From assembly GCA_002840895.1 (NCBI GenBank), contig PHCZ01000001.1, forward strand, positions 350,259 to 414,258: a stretch of DNA of 64,000 nucleotides, read 5' to 3'. Both the position numbers and the translations under genes were made by a program. This document shows positions 1-9,283 of this stretch, in pieces. Below the pieces are notes generated by a model. The model was not told where the DNA came from. It was given only the letters and a program-made list of their open reading frames with translations, and did not search any database. The DNA is from Bacteroidetes bacterium HGW-Bacteroidetes-8 (lineage in GTDB: Bacteria; Bacteroidota; Bacteroidia; Bacteroidales; UBA932). The stretch's first letter is position 1, and each line of letters begins with the position of its first letter.

Positions 1-625
1 TGTCGATTAATTGTAATCTACCCAAATACCCCTCATTCATAAATTTTTCATTCAACAGGTTTATATATCCAATAATTTTATTTTGCCGGGATTCATTAGA
101 TACATCTGCTTCGTTATTAACCTCCTCTGATATATACCCTTGGTTTAAAACAGATTCCAACTCTTGCTCACTATGGCCGAATGAAGCAATCCTCCCATCC
201 TGATCTATTATAAATGTTGATGGGTATGCGGTTACTCCCCACTGGTCATTAGTTGAGTTATCGGCTTTATCCATCGCAACAGAGTAGTTAAGGCTCATCC
301 TCTCCACAAACTTCTCAAGAAATTCAGGTTTTGTCTCTCCTGCGACATAAACAGCTACAACCTCAACTTTCCCACGATACTTATCAGCTACCATCTTCAG
401 GTGTGGAATTACTTTCACGCATCCAGGACAAGCAATCAGAGTAATATCTACCAGATAAACTTGACCCTTTTTAAATTCAGGGATGGGATCCCCTTTTATC
501 CACCTTTGGATACTTGTCAAATTTGGAGCTTTATCTCCTATTTTAATCTTTGCATTTTGGTTATCAGCATATAATGTTAAATATCCAAATATTAACAGTG
601 TGATAATGATCCCAATTTTTTTCAT
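1..625 (-). CDS. Thioredoxin-like (TlpA/AhpC-type) exported protein, C-terminus cut by window edge
   Basis: Reading the minus strand from ATG at 625 gives an open frame to the window edge (about 208 residues seen). It starts with a hydrophobic signal segment (residues 4-20). A thioredoxin-fold core follows, with CPGC at residues 66-69 and a cis-proline motif AYPSTFIID near residue 140. The segment just before the active site is VDITLIACPGC; most family members have an aromatic-rich FWATWC-type sequence there, so this active-site entry is unusual. It is probably a periplasmic thiol-disulfide protein. It lies downstream of the SusC/SusD pair on the same strand, 128 bp after SusD, so it may be part of that transport locus. 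Its substrate cannot be told. Confidence 0.8.
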   Translation of the reverse strand, partial: MKKIGIIITLLIFGYLTLYADNQNAKIKIGDKAPNLTSIQRWIKGDPIPEFKKGQVYLVDITLIACPGCVKVIPHLKMVADKYRGKVEVVAVYVAGETKPEFLEKFVERMSLNYSVAMDKADNSTNDQWGVTAYPSTFIIDQDGRIASFGHSEQELESVLNQGYISEEVNNEADVSNESRQNKIIGYINLLNEKFMNEGYLGRLQLID

Positions 626-752
626 CTGTTATTATATTTATTAGGTTGAAAATTTTTAAGTTCGTTTTGATAATTCATAAGCCTATCAGGTACAGCATTG
701 ATTTATACTGTACCTGAATGATCAAATCATCATTAAGCTCAAGATAGTTTAC

Positions 753-2204
753 TTAATAACCGGGGTTTTGCTCCAGAAATGGATTTTTCTTTAATTCACT
801 CTCCGGTATAGGGTAAAGTAAATCGTTTGTATTAAAACCTGTCTTTATAACTTCCAAGGTTGATACCGCCCTACCGGTTCGTTTAAGGTCAAACCAGCGG
901 TGACCCCATTCGGTAAAGAGCTCTACTCTTCTTTCTTGCATTACAGCATCCAAAAGATCTGATTTACTGATAGAGGGATTTGTGTTTGCTAATAATGGAA
1001 GCCCTGCTCTTGCTCTAATAGCATCTAAATCTGCAATTGCTAGATCTAGCTTATTGAGCTGTGCTCTTGCTTCTGACCTTATAAGATATTGCTCAGCCAG
1101 TCGGAATATAGTTGAGTTTTCCTTGCGTGAATCATCTGGATTTGTTGTTGCAGATGAAGTATAAGAGCGGTATTTATATGACATTATGTAGCTTTTTCTA
1201 TTTAACTTGACCCAGGTAGTTTTCCGTAAATCCCCCGCTTCAAAAGCATCAGACAGAGATTCGTTCCCAACAAAATCATCACGAAGGGCAAAAAAGGATA
1301 AGAGTGTAGCCATAGTACTTGATCCTCCATAAAAATGCTGACCTTCAGATGTAAAGAAATTATTATTAAAATTTGGGAACTGCCAGATTGCCTCTTTATT
1401 GCCTAAGAGAGTGATATCAGATAAAGCTACCATACTATAGTCAGAAGTATTATTAATAATAGTAGTCGCAATTGACTCCGCTTCACTCCACTTTCCCATA
1501 TATAAAAAGACTCTGGATAGCAAAGAAGATGCTACTGCTTTATTTACCCTAAAACGCCCGGATGTAGGATAATTTGCAGTCAACAGTACTATAGATTCCT
1601 GAAGGTCGGCTTCTAATTGATTGTACACAGCATCTACTGATGTGCGTGTCATTTTTGAATTAATAGTGTAATCGGTTGAGGTCACCAAAGGTATATCTCC
1701 AAAAAGATTTACAAGATAGAAATGTAGGAAGGAGCGTAAGAAAAGTGCCTCCCCAATGAATTGCGATTTTGCTGTTTCAGTTAACTCTGTTGCGGCTTTC
1801 AAACTCTCTATTACATCATTCGCCCTAAAAATTGTAGTATATGCATATGTCCAAAAGTCGCTGATATAACTATTATCAGCTATCAGATTGTTCTCTTTAA
1901 ACGAAAGAATTGATGGATCTGTGAAATTGAAGGTTAACTCATCTGCAGACAAGCCAGTACGCCATGCAATCTGAAACCCGGTACAATAATATGGGTTCAA
2001 AAAAGTACTGTAAATGCCTCTTAATGCGGCCTCTGCTGTGGCATTATCTATAAAGACCTGTGTTTTTAGTAGGGATGCAGGGGGTGTATCCACCTCAAGT
2101 AATTTTTCGCAAGAAATTGTCGCTATTAACAAAGGGAGTAATAATAGTGTTTTTATGCAGCCCCTTAACCTATTTGTATATATATATTTAATCAAATTTT
2201 TCAT
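753..2204 (-). CDS. SusD/RagB family outer-membrane nutrient-binding lipoprotein
   Basis: The 483-residue product has a signal segment ending in a lipobox (ATISC, Cys32). A SusD-type N-terminal region follows, with the TPR-like helical body and the typical C-terminal end (RRVELFTEWGHRWFDLKR near residue 425, then LYPIPESEL and a terminal QNPGY). SusD proteins sit on the cell surface as lids over a SusC barrel and bind oligosaccharides or peptides. The gene begins 18 bp after the SusC stop on the same strand, so the two are surely co-transcribed. Nothing nearby encodes a glycoside hydrolase, so the substrate is unknown and need not be a glycan. Confidence 0.96.
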   Translation of the reverse strand: MKNLIKYIYTNRLRGCIKTLLLLPLLIATISCEKLLEVDTPPASLLKTQVFIDNATAEAALRGIYSTFLNPYYCTGFQIAWRTGLSADELTFNFTDPSILSFKENNLIADNSYISDFWTYAYTTIFRANDVIESLKAATELTETAKSQFIGEALFLRSFLHFYLVNLFGDIPLVTSTDYTINSKMTRTSVDAVYNQLEADLQESIVLLTANYPTSGRFRVNKAVASSLLSRVFLYMGKWSEAESIATTIINNTSDYSMVALSDITLLGNKEAIWQFPNFNNNFFTSEGQHFYGGSSTMATLLSFFALRDDFVGNESLSDAFEAGDLRKTTWVKLNRKSYIMSYKYRSYTSSATTNPDDSRKENSTIFRLAEQYLIRSEARAQLNKLDLAIADLDAIRARAGLPLLANTNPSISKSDLLDAVMQERRVELFTEWGHRWFDLKRTGRAVSTLEVIKTGFNTNDLLYPIPESELKKNPFLEQNPGY

Positions 2205-2222
2205 TGTTTTCCATTTTTAAAT

Positions 2223-5200
2223 TTAAAACTTAAGCTGAAGGCCGGCTGTAATAATTTGCAGCTGAGGGTAATTGCTTCCGCTTTCTACATCCAATACATA
2301 GCGGTTATATTTGGAAATAGTAAAGAGATTCTGACCCTGCAAAAAGATTTTAGCAATTTTTGCCCCTGCCTTGTGAGCAAGTGTTTGTGGAAGAGTGTAT
2401 GAGAGAGAAAGCGTTTGTAGACGGATAAAAGAGGCGTCCGTAATAGCATCAGATGAGTTGTAATTGCTTGACATAGACGTTCCCGGGCTTGTTTGCGTAA
2501 AGCGCTGTACATCTGTGACATCTCCCGGGTTTTGCCAACGTTCATTCCACACCCAAAGTGGTATGTTTTGTTGAGTTCCGGCATTATAAACCGGGTTTAG
2601 CAATGCTTTCTGCTCTTTAAAACGGAGTAAAAAAGATAGTTCAAGTCCTTTATAAACTACACTATTTATTAGACCCCCATAATACTTACTATCTTGCGAG
2701 TAAGTAAACTGCTGATCATTACTATTGATAACCCCATTTTTATCTACATCTAAAAAGGTATGTAGTCCTGTTTGTGGATCAACACCTGTCCAAACATAAG
2801 TTCTCTTAATTGACAAGGGCTCTCCTACCTTGTAAATCGTAGCGTAAGGGGAGTCCTCAATGCCCGGGAAAGCTAATAGTTTGTTGCGCGGAATTGATAA
2901 ATTGGCAGAAACACTCCATTTAAGATTATCTCTCCGGATTACATCTGCTCTTAGCAACATCTCCCATCCGGAATTTTCTATAGTGGCTTCAAAATTCTTT
3001 AGGATAGAAGAGAAGCCGGTAATAGCAGGAAGTGTATAGTTAACCAACTGATTAGAAGATTGGTTACGGTACCAGCTAACCTCAAGACCTACTCTGTTAT
3101 TAAAAAAATTAGATTCAATCGCCACCTCTAGCTTCCTTGTCTGCTCCCATTTAAAATCAGGATTAAAAAGCGAGTTAGCGTAAAGACTCAAAGAACCTTC
3201 ATAAGCAACTGTAGAAGGTAACATCATATAAAGATTGAAATACTGGTAATCACCAATCAGATCATTGCCCGTTATACCGTAACTTGCCCTTAGTTTACTA
3301 AAATTAAGAATAGAATGAGTATTCTTCATCCAAGGTTCTTCGGAAAAGATCCAAGCTGCCCCTATGGCACCAAAATTCCCAAAGCGATTATCCGGTCCAA
3401 AACGAGATGAACCTTCTCGACGTCCTGTTAGGTTCAATAGGTAGCGCTCCTTATAATTATAACCAACTCTTGCAAAGACTGAAATGTACTTATAATTGGA
3501 ATATGAAGAACTAATTGCTACATTTCCAGCTGCATTAATAGAATTTAATAATGCATCTGAGGTGTAGTTACTCCCTTGCAAAAGTTGGTACTCATTTAAA
3601 TTTCCCTGGTATGATAAGCCGGTTACCATATCAAGTGTATGCTCACCAGCTTTTTTTAAATAGCTAATTTGTGGTTCAATTATTATAGATTGTCGGTGGT
3701 TACTCCCAAAATCAGCACTCGGTTTTATATATTGTCTGGTAATAGGAGGATAAACAGTGGATGGGTTTTTATATTTTGTCTCTCCACTCATATCTGTATA
3801 TCCCAGATTTGTTTTAATCCTAAATCCCTCAAATAGAAGGTAAGATAGACTAACGCTTGCGGTCAGGTTACGATTTTCTGATATGGCCGGGTTTATAAAA
3901 CTAGACATAGGGTTAGTCCAGGTAGCAGATCCGGCACTGTTAAGCGCCCAGTTTAGCTCCCCGTTATCCAAAAAAAGAGGCGGTGCATTTGGCGAAAGAC
4001 TAAGAGCTCTGAAGATCCTACCGTTTCCTGATTGATTTTTATCAATCCCATAGTTTATGGTAACACCGGCTGAAAATTTACCATTGGGCGATGTGTGATT
4101 TAGGTTTAGATTCCCTCCTAGTCGATGATAACCCAGTCCTTCATATATTAACTCTTCATTATGATAATTACCCCCAAGTCGAAAACTTGTCTGTGCATTA
4201 CCACCCGAAACATTCAACTGAAGATCAGTAATATTAGCAGTTCCGCTTAAAAGTTCTTTTTGCCAATTGGTATATCGGGTCGTATCCCACATTCCATTTA
4301 TATCAGCATGTGATATTGATGTTGGGCTTACTGCAACTCCATCATTTTTAAGAGCTTCACGACGCATAGCCAGATATTGTTGAGTATTGAGCAATTCCAA
4401 TCTGCTATTAACACTACCTGCTCCCTGATAGAAATTAAGATCAAAATCTGTTTTACCAGAAACTCCTTTTTTAGTAGTGATTAAAATAACGCCATTCGCA
4501 CCTCTTGATCCGTAAATTGCAGTTGCATCAGCATCTTTAAGAATCTCAATACTCTGTATATTTTCTAGGTTGATAGTGCTTAGCGGATCCAATTTACCTC
4601 CAAAACGCTGCTGGCTGTTACCCGATAGAGAGAGAGATTCAGAACTGACCGGTATTCCGTCAATAATATAAAGAGGGAGATTCCCATCAATTCCGGTACT
4701 ACCAGGAATAGATTTCCCCAAGTCTGTCGTACGAAGACTATTGTGTCCTCTAATACGGATAGTTGGAGCTATACCAGGCCCGCTTGCCGGAGTAATATCT
4801 AACCCTGCAACTCTTCCCTGCAAAGCCATCAAGGGACTTATTACCGGCTGGTTAGTAATCTCTTTTGCTGTTACTTTTGCAATATTGCCTGTCTTTGTTT
4901 TATCAGTTACTGTATAATACCCGGCATTAACGGTTGCAGCTTGAAGTTCTGTAATATCCTCTTCCAGAATAACATCAATTACACTTCTGTTGCCTATTAC
5001 AATCTCCTGGGAGGTGTAGCCTAAAAATGAAAAAGTCAAAATATTATTATCACCAGCAGTGATTGTGTATTTACCTTCAATATCTGTCCCGGTACCTTTC
5101 TTTGTCCCTTTTACTAAAATATTCACACCTGGAATAGACAATCCTTTTGAATCTTTAACGATTCCCGTTATTTTTCTATCAACTTTATCTTGCCCATTTA

Positions 5201-5657
5201 AGTCAAAGATAATATTCTCCAACCTCCCTTTTTCACGCTCTTTATATTGAGTTAGTATTATGTAATCTTCCTCTTCTATGTAATAAATCTTTCTAGGTTT
5301 TAACACCTCATCCAAAACTTTTCCTAACTCTTTATTCTTGACTTCTATAGATATTTTGTCTTCGGTATTAACAAAGCTTCCGCTATATGCAAACTTCACC
5401 TGAGTCTGATATTCGATTTCAGTCAAAACCTCTTTTAGTGAAATATTTTTACAATTAAGAGTAACTTCTCGATTTAATACACCCTGTCCATAAGAATCAT
5501 TTGCAGATACCGCACTGCAGAATATCAGTCCTATAGCCATCTGTATCAGGGAGACTCGCATAATTGTGATAATTAAATAAGAACTTTTACATAGCCTTCG
5601 GATACGTTTTGTTAAATCCAGTGTATCCCGGAGACCTTTTTTAAGAAATTTTTGCAT
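2223..5657 (-). CDS. SusC/RagA TonB-linked outer-membrane receptor with STN signalling domain
   Basis: The product has 1144 residues. A signal peptide lies around residues 33-52, preceded by a basic N-terminal extension that may reflect a downstream true start at the internal Met33. Next come an STN domain (about 62-115), a carboxypeptidase-regulatory-like domain (about 162-245), a TonB plug with the RIRGHNSL box and the conserved SIEILKDADATAIYGSRGANG segment, and a long beta-barrel ending in the outer-membrane signal LQLKF. The STN domain is the part that contacts a FecR-type anti-sigma factor, and such a gene lies immediately upstream (178 bp away). The receptor therefore probably imports a ligand and also reports its presence to the ECF sigma factor at 7.0-7.56 kb. 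Confidence 0.96.
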   Translation of the reverse strand: MQKFLKKGLRDTLDLTKRIRRLCKSSYLIITIMRVSLIQMAIGLIFCSAVSANDSYGQGVLNREVTLNCKNISLKEVLTEIEYQTQVKFAYSGSFVNTEDKISIEVKNKELGKVLDEVLKPRKIYYIEEEDYIILTQYKEREKGRLENIIFDLNGQDKVDRKITGIVKDSKGLSIPGVNILVKGTKKGTGTDIEGKYTITAGDNNILTFSFLGYTSQEIVIGNRSVIDVILEEDITELQAATVNAGYYTVTDKTKTGNIAKVTAKEITNQPVISPLMALQGRVAGLDITPASGPGIAPTIRIRGHNSLRTTDLGKSIPGSTGIDGNLPLYIIDGIPVSSESLSLSGNSQQRFGGKLDPLSTINLENIQSIEILKDADATAIYGSRGANGVILITTKKGVSGKTDFDLNFYQGAGSVNSRLELLNTQQYLAMRREALKNDGVAVSPTSISHADINGMWDTTRYTNWQKELLSGTANITDLQLNVSGGNAQTSFRLGGNYHNEELIYEGLGYHRLGGNLNLNHTSPNGKFSAGVTINYGIDKNQSGNGRIFRALSLSPNAPPLFLDNGELNWALNSAGSATWTNPMSSFINPAISENRNLTASVSLSYLLFEGFRIKTNLGYTDMSGETKYKNPSTVYPPITRQYIKPSADFGSNHRQSIIIEPQISYLKKAGEHTLDMVTGLSYQGNLNEYQLLQGSNYTSDALLNSINAAGNVAISSSYSNYKYISVFARVGYNYKERYLLNLTGRREGSSRFGPDNRFGNFGAIGAAWIFSEEPWMKNTHSILNFSKLRASYGITGNDLIGDYQYFNLYMMLPSTVAYEGSLSLYANSLFNPDFKWEQTRKLEVAIESNFFNNRVGLEVSWYRNQSSNQLVNYTLPAITGFSSILKNFEATIENSGWEMLLRADVIRRDNLKWSVSANLSIPRNKLLAFPGIEDSPYATIYKVGEPLSIKRTYVWTGVDPQTGLHTFLDVDKNGVINSNDQQFTYSQDSKYYGGLINSVVYKGLELSFLLRFKEQKALLNPVYNAGTQQNIPLWVWNERWQNPGDVTDVQRFTQTSPGTSMSSNYNSSDAITDASFIRLQTLSLSYTLPQTLAHKAGAKIAKIFLQGQNLFTISKYNRYVLDVESGSNYPQLQIITAGLQLKF

Positions 5658-5715
5658 AATTTTGTAATGTTTAATTGTTAGAATTATTATTAGAGTGATG
5701 AAACAATTAGACCTG

Positions 5716-5746
5716 GCGGGGGTGTTGGTAGCACCCCTGCTTTTTT
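5716..5746 (+). terminator. GC-rich hairpin with T-run in the fecR-susC gap
   Basis: A 9-bp stem (5716-5724 with 5732-5740, one G-T pair) is followed on the plus strand by six T. It has the shape of an intrinsic terminator for plus-strand transcription, but no plus-strand gene lies before it. In the minus direction it sits in the leader of susC without a T-run, so it could instead be a leader structure or an mRNA end protector between fecR and susC. Confidence 0.4.
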
Positions 5747-5835
5747 GTCTTTTTTAATGCTTAATTATCAGGGCTTCTAATCATATTTTTTTGTTTTTAG
5801 TATTTGATAAGGTTGTTCAATTGTTTAGGATTTTT

Positions 5836-6810
5836 TTAATTTCTTGGTTTAAATACAATTTTTTTGTTTTCGATTTCATATTCGATAGAAAGAACTTTAG
5901 AGATAATATTCAGAGTCTTAACTAATGATTGACCCGTAAAATTTGCTGTTACAACAGAACCTGATAGTGTTTCATCTTCAAGTTCTATATCAATATCAAA
6001 CTTATCTTCTATCCTGCTTATTATAATATCCAATCTGGTATCATTGAACTTCATATCATATTCAGTCCCTTTAATAATATCTGTTCTAATAGGTTCTAAA
6101 ACAGGGGTGCTCTCTCTGGCTAACTCTTTGCTTGAGATATTAAAGTGTGCTTTCTCTTCAGGCATCAGCACCACAACCTTTTGGTTGCTAAGAGATGTTA
6201 CGGAAACCTTGCCTGTAAGGACCACCACCTCAATAATATCACTTGTTGCGTTAATATTAAAACTTGTTCCTAATACTGTTGTAGTTAGTTCCCCGGAATG
6301 TACAAGAAATGGTCTTGTAGAATCTTTCTCTATTTCGAATAGAGCCTCTCCTGTGAGACTCACAATACGCTCAGCTCTTTTTTTAAATTTTTTAGGATAC
6401 TTAAGACTACTATTAGGTTTTAACCAGATAATACTCCCATCGGACAGGAGTACCTTTTTAATTCTTTCTGATGAGATAAGTTCTACAACTTCAAACAACT
6501 TGATCTGTTTATATTCATAATACTTAAATCCTCCGAAGCCTAAAGCCACTACAAGTAAAATCGAAGCTGCAACTTTTATTGCACTTGTTAAATAGTATCT
6601 TCTATAAGTTGATCTATTTTTAATACCTGCTTTGCGATTGACAGATTCTTTCAGATGTTTTTTGATTATGAATTTTTCTGATTCATCTTTAAATGGGTGA
6701 ACATCCGTATAATGAGTATCAAGCCAATTATCAATTACCACCATCTCTTCGGGAGTACACTCTCCCTTTTCGTACCGTGCGAGTATGTCCTTAAATTCTG
6801 ATTCAGTCAT
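5836..6810 (-). CDS. FecR-family anti-sigma factor
   Basis: The 324-residue protein starts with a short helical cytoplasmic part (residues 1-75) that would hold the ECF sigma factor. A single membrane segment follows (about 78-96), then a periplasmic FecR domain (about 110-210) and a C-terminal DUF4974-type domain (about 250-320, KFNDTRLDIIISRIEDKF) that would receive the signal from the STN domain of SusC. It lies between the sigma gene (divergent) and susC (same strand). The fecR-then-susC order with the sigma gene facing the other way is less common than the usual co-directional sigma-fecR arrangement. Confidence 0.93.
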   Translation of the reverse strand: MTESEFKDILARYEKGECTPEEMVVIDNWLDTHYTDVHPFKDESEKFIIKKHLKESVNRKAGIKNRSTYRRYYLTSAIKVAASILLVVALGFGGFKYYEYKQIKLFEVVELISSERIKKVLLSDGSIIWLKPNSSLKYPKKFKKRAERIVSLTGEALFEIEKDSTRPFLVHSGELTTTVLGTSFNINATSDIIEVVVLTGKVSVTSLSNQKVVVLMPEEKAHFNISSKELARESTPVLEPIRTDIIKGTEYDMKFNDTRLDIIISRIEDKFDIDIELEDETLSGSVVTANFTGQSLVKTLNIISKVLSIEYEIENKKIVFKPRN

Positions 6811-6949
6811 TTTATGATTTTTTTAGGTGCTTTTGTATATGTAGTATCACGAAGCGGTAAATACACCCAAAAAGTATTTGATATTTTATAAAAAGAGCAT
6901 TTTTTTATTTTTTTAATTCCTAATCTTTCTGTTTAAAGACTATTTTATC

Positions 6950-6957
6950 TATTTTTG
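6950..6957 (+). promoter_or_regulatory. Probable -7 box for the ECF sigma gene
   Basis: TATTTTTG matches the Bacteroidetes -7 consensus TAnnTTTG. No good TTTG box is seen 19 bp upstream (TCTG at 18 bp is the best). If used, transcription would start near 6964, which leaves only non-standard start codons for the full-length sigma factor. Confidence 0.4.
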
Positions 6958-7016
6958 ATCAAACCTATTTTACTATAAAACAGATTAAAAACCATACAGA
7001 TAATGAGTTAGCTCTT

Positions 7017-7562
7017 TTGCTTGAAAAGGGAAGAGACGATGCCTTTAGCGAAATCTATGAACGCTATTGGGAGAGGCTATTTATTTATGTTTACAGCCGG
7101 ACATCCTCTTCTGATGTAGCATTTGAAATAACTCAGGATATTTTTGTGTCACTTTGGCAAAGAAGAGGTGAGGTGGTTTTTCATACATCACTATCGGGAT
7201 ATCTTTATACATCTGTCCGTTATAGAATTATCCGTCATATAAACAGCTGTAAATTAAGAGAGAATTACTTCAGAGATTTTTTAGCATTTAATCAACTCAG
7301 CAGTGACAATTCAAATGAGGAAGAAATTAATCTGAATCAGCTTAATGAGGCAATCGAAAAGAGTGTACGGGAATTACCAAAGAAATGTCAGGAGATCTTC
7401 CGAATGAGCAGATATCAGAATTTGTCTATAAAAGAGATCTCAGTGAAATTGAATATTTCTCATAAAACTGTAGAAAATCAGCTAACGATTGCGCTGAAAC
7501 ACCTTCGAAAATCTTTAGGTGAGTTTATGCTTACACCATTATTTTTTCATCTTTTTTTTTAA
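7017..7562 (+). CDS. ECF RNA polymerase sigma factor (start uncertain)
   Basis: The 181-residue frame holds sigma region 2 (AFSEIYERYWERLFIYVY and DVAFEITQDIFVSLWQ, about residues 8-60) and region 4 (LPKKCQEIFRMSRYQNLSIKEIS then KTVENQLTIALKHLRK, about 120-170). It is the typical Bacteroidetes FecI-like sigma factor that pairs with FecR. The TTG at 7017 is the only conventional start in the frame. However, the frame is open back to a stop at 6921-6923, and its translation before the TTG (NHTDNELALL) matches the usual N-terminus of this family. The real start is therefore probably a rare codon such as ATA at 6975 or ATT at 6984, or the N-terminus is damaged. Confidence 0.9.
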   Translation: MLEKGRDDAFSEIYERYWERLFIYVYSRTSSSDVAFEITQDIFVSLWQRRGEVVFHTSLSGYLYTSVRYRIIRHINSCKLRENYFRDFLAFNQLSSDNSNEEEINLNQLNEAIEKSVRELPKKCQEIFRMSRYQNLSIKEISVKLNISHKTVENQLTIALKHLRKSLGEFMLTPLFFHLFF

Positions 7563-7569
7563 AATAAAA

Positions 7570-8052
7570 AAAAGGAAGACTAATAAGTGATCTGGCCGTC
7601 CTTTTATTATTAACGGCTAAATCTATCAGTTAAGGAAAACCTATTTGCAATTCTCCCCTGCGAGACCGAAATAGCGAAAACCTCCGCAACAATTAGGGCA
7701 TATTCAGCCACAAACCTTTTTTTACAAAAGAACTCTCACATCAGGAAAGCTAATCTCCCGCGGGCTGTTAAATAACCCTCTCCGCAGCAATAGGGCACAC
7801 TCAGCCGGAAGGAGCGAACTTGTGAGCGGATGAGGATGGACGTGCCCGATGTGCGGAGGGGGGTATAAGACCGCAACGTGTAAAATATGCTTTCCTGCTG
7901 TGAGAATTTCAACAACGATGAAGATGGATTTGTTCGGTGTGCGAAGGTTTTCGCAGGCCTGTAAAGTTACATAGCAGCAAATAGGTTCCGGACGGACAGA
8001 GTTAACAGCTATAAAAAAAAAGAGGATGACTAATTGCTTATTAGTCATCCTC
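7570..8052. repeat. Nested imperfect inverted repeat of about 480 bp filling a gene-free gap
   Basis: This 574-bp gap between convergent genes holds no credible ORF. It is two diverged copies of one ~235-bp sequence facing each other, centred near 7812-7819. Matched segments, left against right: 7578-7587 with 8037-8046 (10/10); 7639-7648 with 7977-7986 (10/10); 7674-7688 with 7940-7954 (14/15); 7730-7750 with 7889-7909 (18/21); and 7780-7798 with 7842-7858 (gapped). Within each arm two related sub-units with CTCCGCA cores are also repeated. Each outer end carries a hairpin (weak at 7570-7605, strong at 8022-8052) that could end the adjacent gene. Confidence 0.8.
8012..8052 (-). terminator. 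Intrinsic terminator of the 316-residue secreted protein gene
   Basis: A perfect 13-bp stem (8022-8034 with 8040-8052, 5-nt loop) is followed on the minus strand by a run of nine T (8020-8012). It lies 84 bp after the stop codon of the gene at 8137-9087 and forms the outer end of the right arm of the inverted repeat. Confidence 0.88.
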
Positions 8053-8136
8053 GTTGCCTACCAACCATTACTTAAATTAAACTAACCAAAATTTATTTAT
8101 TGTTTTTTTGCTGGTAAGGACTTTTTCCTGAAGTTA

Positions 8137-9087
8137 TTAGTAGTTAATTGCAAGAAGCATTATCAGGTTGTATACATCCCACTCAGAGGCAATCTTGTAA
8201 TCTCCAATCTTATCTGCAAGGATATCTGTAGATTTTAGCAGATCTTTCTTGTCAATTGTGAATCCCTCAGCTACAAGATTGGTAACCGCAAGCTGAGAAT
8301 TGATGTTGTAAACATCGTATGTACTCTCAAGTTTATTTAGGATATTGAAAGTTACATTTGATGTAGAGTAGTCAAAGTACCATTTGTTGTCATACTCTCT
8401 GTAGTTAACAACGTAGTCTGCAGAGACCATCTTTACATCTGAATGTTTAGGCCTGCTCTTGAAAAATCTTGTATAGGCCCAGCCCCTCTTTTCCACATTC
8501 ATAGAGTACTCTACCTTGGCAATTGCAAGAGATTGTGATTCAATGTACAGTTTGCCTCTAAAGAGCATCTCTCCATCCGCATACTTCTGGTTGAAATTAA
8601 CCACATAGAACTTCTTGCCGGCTATTTCGGTTGGTTTTGAGTACTCAAAGTCGTAGTTGTCAGCAATGTTGTAGATATCACTTCCAAGAAACGGGTACTT
8701 AATAACATCTAACTGAAGCGATGTAACCGGACCACCCTGAAGTTTAATCATTAGCGGGTTCATAAGTTTAGCGTCACAATTACCACGTGCATCCCTAACG
8801 GCAACCTGATCTGTTTTAGGAGTTAAGTAAGATGCCTTATTTATATCAAGGATTGCCTCATTTACAGAGAGACAATCACTATTTTTGGATAGACGCTCTT
8901 TATAAAAAGCGTTCATCTGATTGTCAGACTTAGGGTAGTTTACGGAGATTTGTTTCAAAGCACGCTGCACCAAAGTGGTGGCGCCTATTTTTGGATTGCT
9001 CAGGTCCGATGAGGCAGCGTTTTTTGCCTCGGCATTAATAGAGATTGTTAAAATGGCTACAAGCAGGAAAAAGATTTTTGTTTTCAT
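8137..9087 (-). CDS. Secreted protein related to carboxypeptidase-regulatory-like domain proteins
   Basis: The 316-residue product has a signal peptide (about 1-21, ending AEA). It contains a segment typical of the C-terminal part of Bacteroidales carboxypeptidase-regulatory-like proteins: QMNAFYKERL near residue 58, YPFLGSDIYNIADNYDFEY near 130-150, and AGKKFYVVNFNQKY near 155-168. The usual N-terminal beta-sandwich is absent, so the protein is a short form. The fold is probably beta-rich and periplasmic or outer-membrane. Function is unknown. It is a single gene with its own terminator. Confidence 0.75.
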   Translation of the reverse strand: MKTKIFFLLVAILTISINAEAKNAASSDLSNPKIGATTLVQRALKQISVNYPKSDNQMNAFYKERLSKNSDCLSVNEAILDINKASYLTPKTDQVAVRDARGNCDAKLMNPLMIKLQGGPVTSLQLDVIKYPFLGSDIYNIADNYDFEYSKPTEIAGKKFYVVNFNQKYADGEMLFRGKLYIESQSLAIAKVEYSMNVEKRGWAYTRFFKSRPKHSDVKMVSADYVVNYREYDNKWYFDYSTSNVTFNILNKLESTYDVYNINSQLAVTNLVAEGFTIDKKDLLKSTDILADKIGDYKIASEWDVYNLIMLLAINY

Positions 9088-9283
9088 AACGATATTGTAA
9101 TTTTAAAAGGTTTTTCTGCCTAATAGACGAGGTCACCCTTTAAAAAGTTGCAATTTTTTTGAGTTTTTTTAAAAAATATTTCAATTTGTTAAATATCTAT
9201 ATTAAAAAAAACTGAAAAATAAGGCATTTTAAAAAATTACAAATATCTGTAAAACAATTAATTTAATAGCTTACGGTACTATG

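Noticed and set aside
5658..5835. Riboswitch in the susC leader
   Set aside because: Only one GC-rich hairpin is present, and no known riboswitch core was recognised.
7722..8048. 108-codon ORF on the minus strand in the gene-free gap
   Set aside because: It crosses the whole inverted repeat and the terminator hairpin, starts inside the terminator stem, and its translation has no domain or signal peptide pattern.
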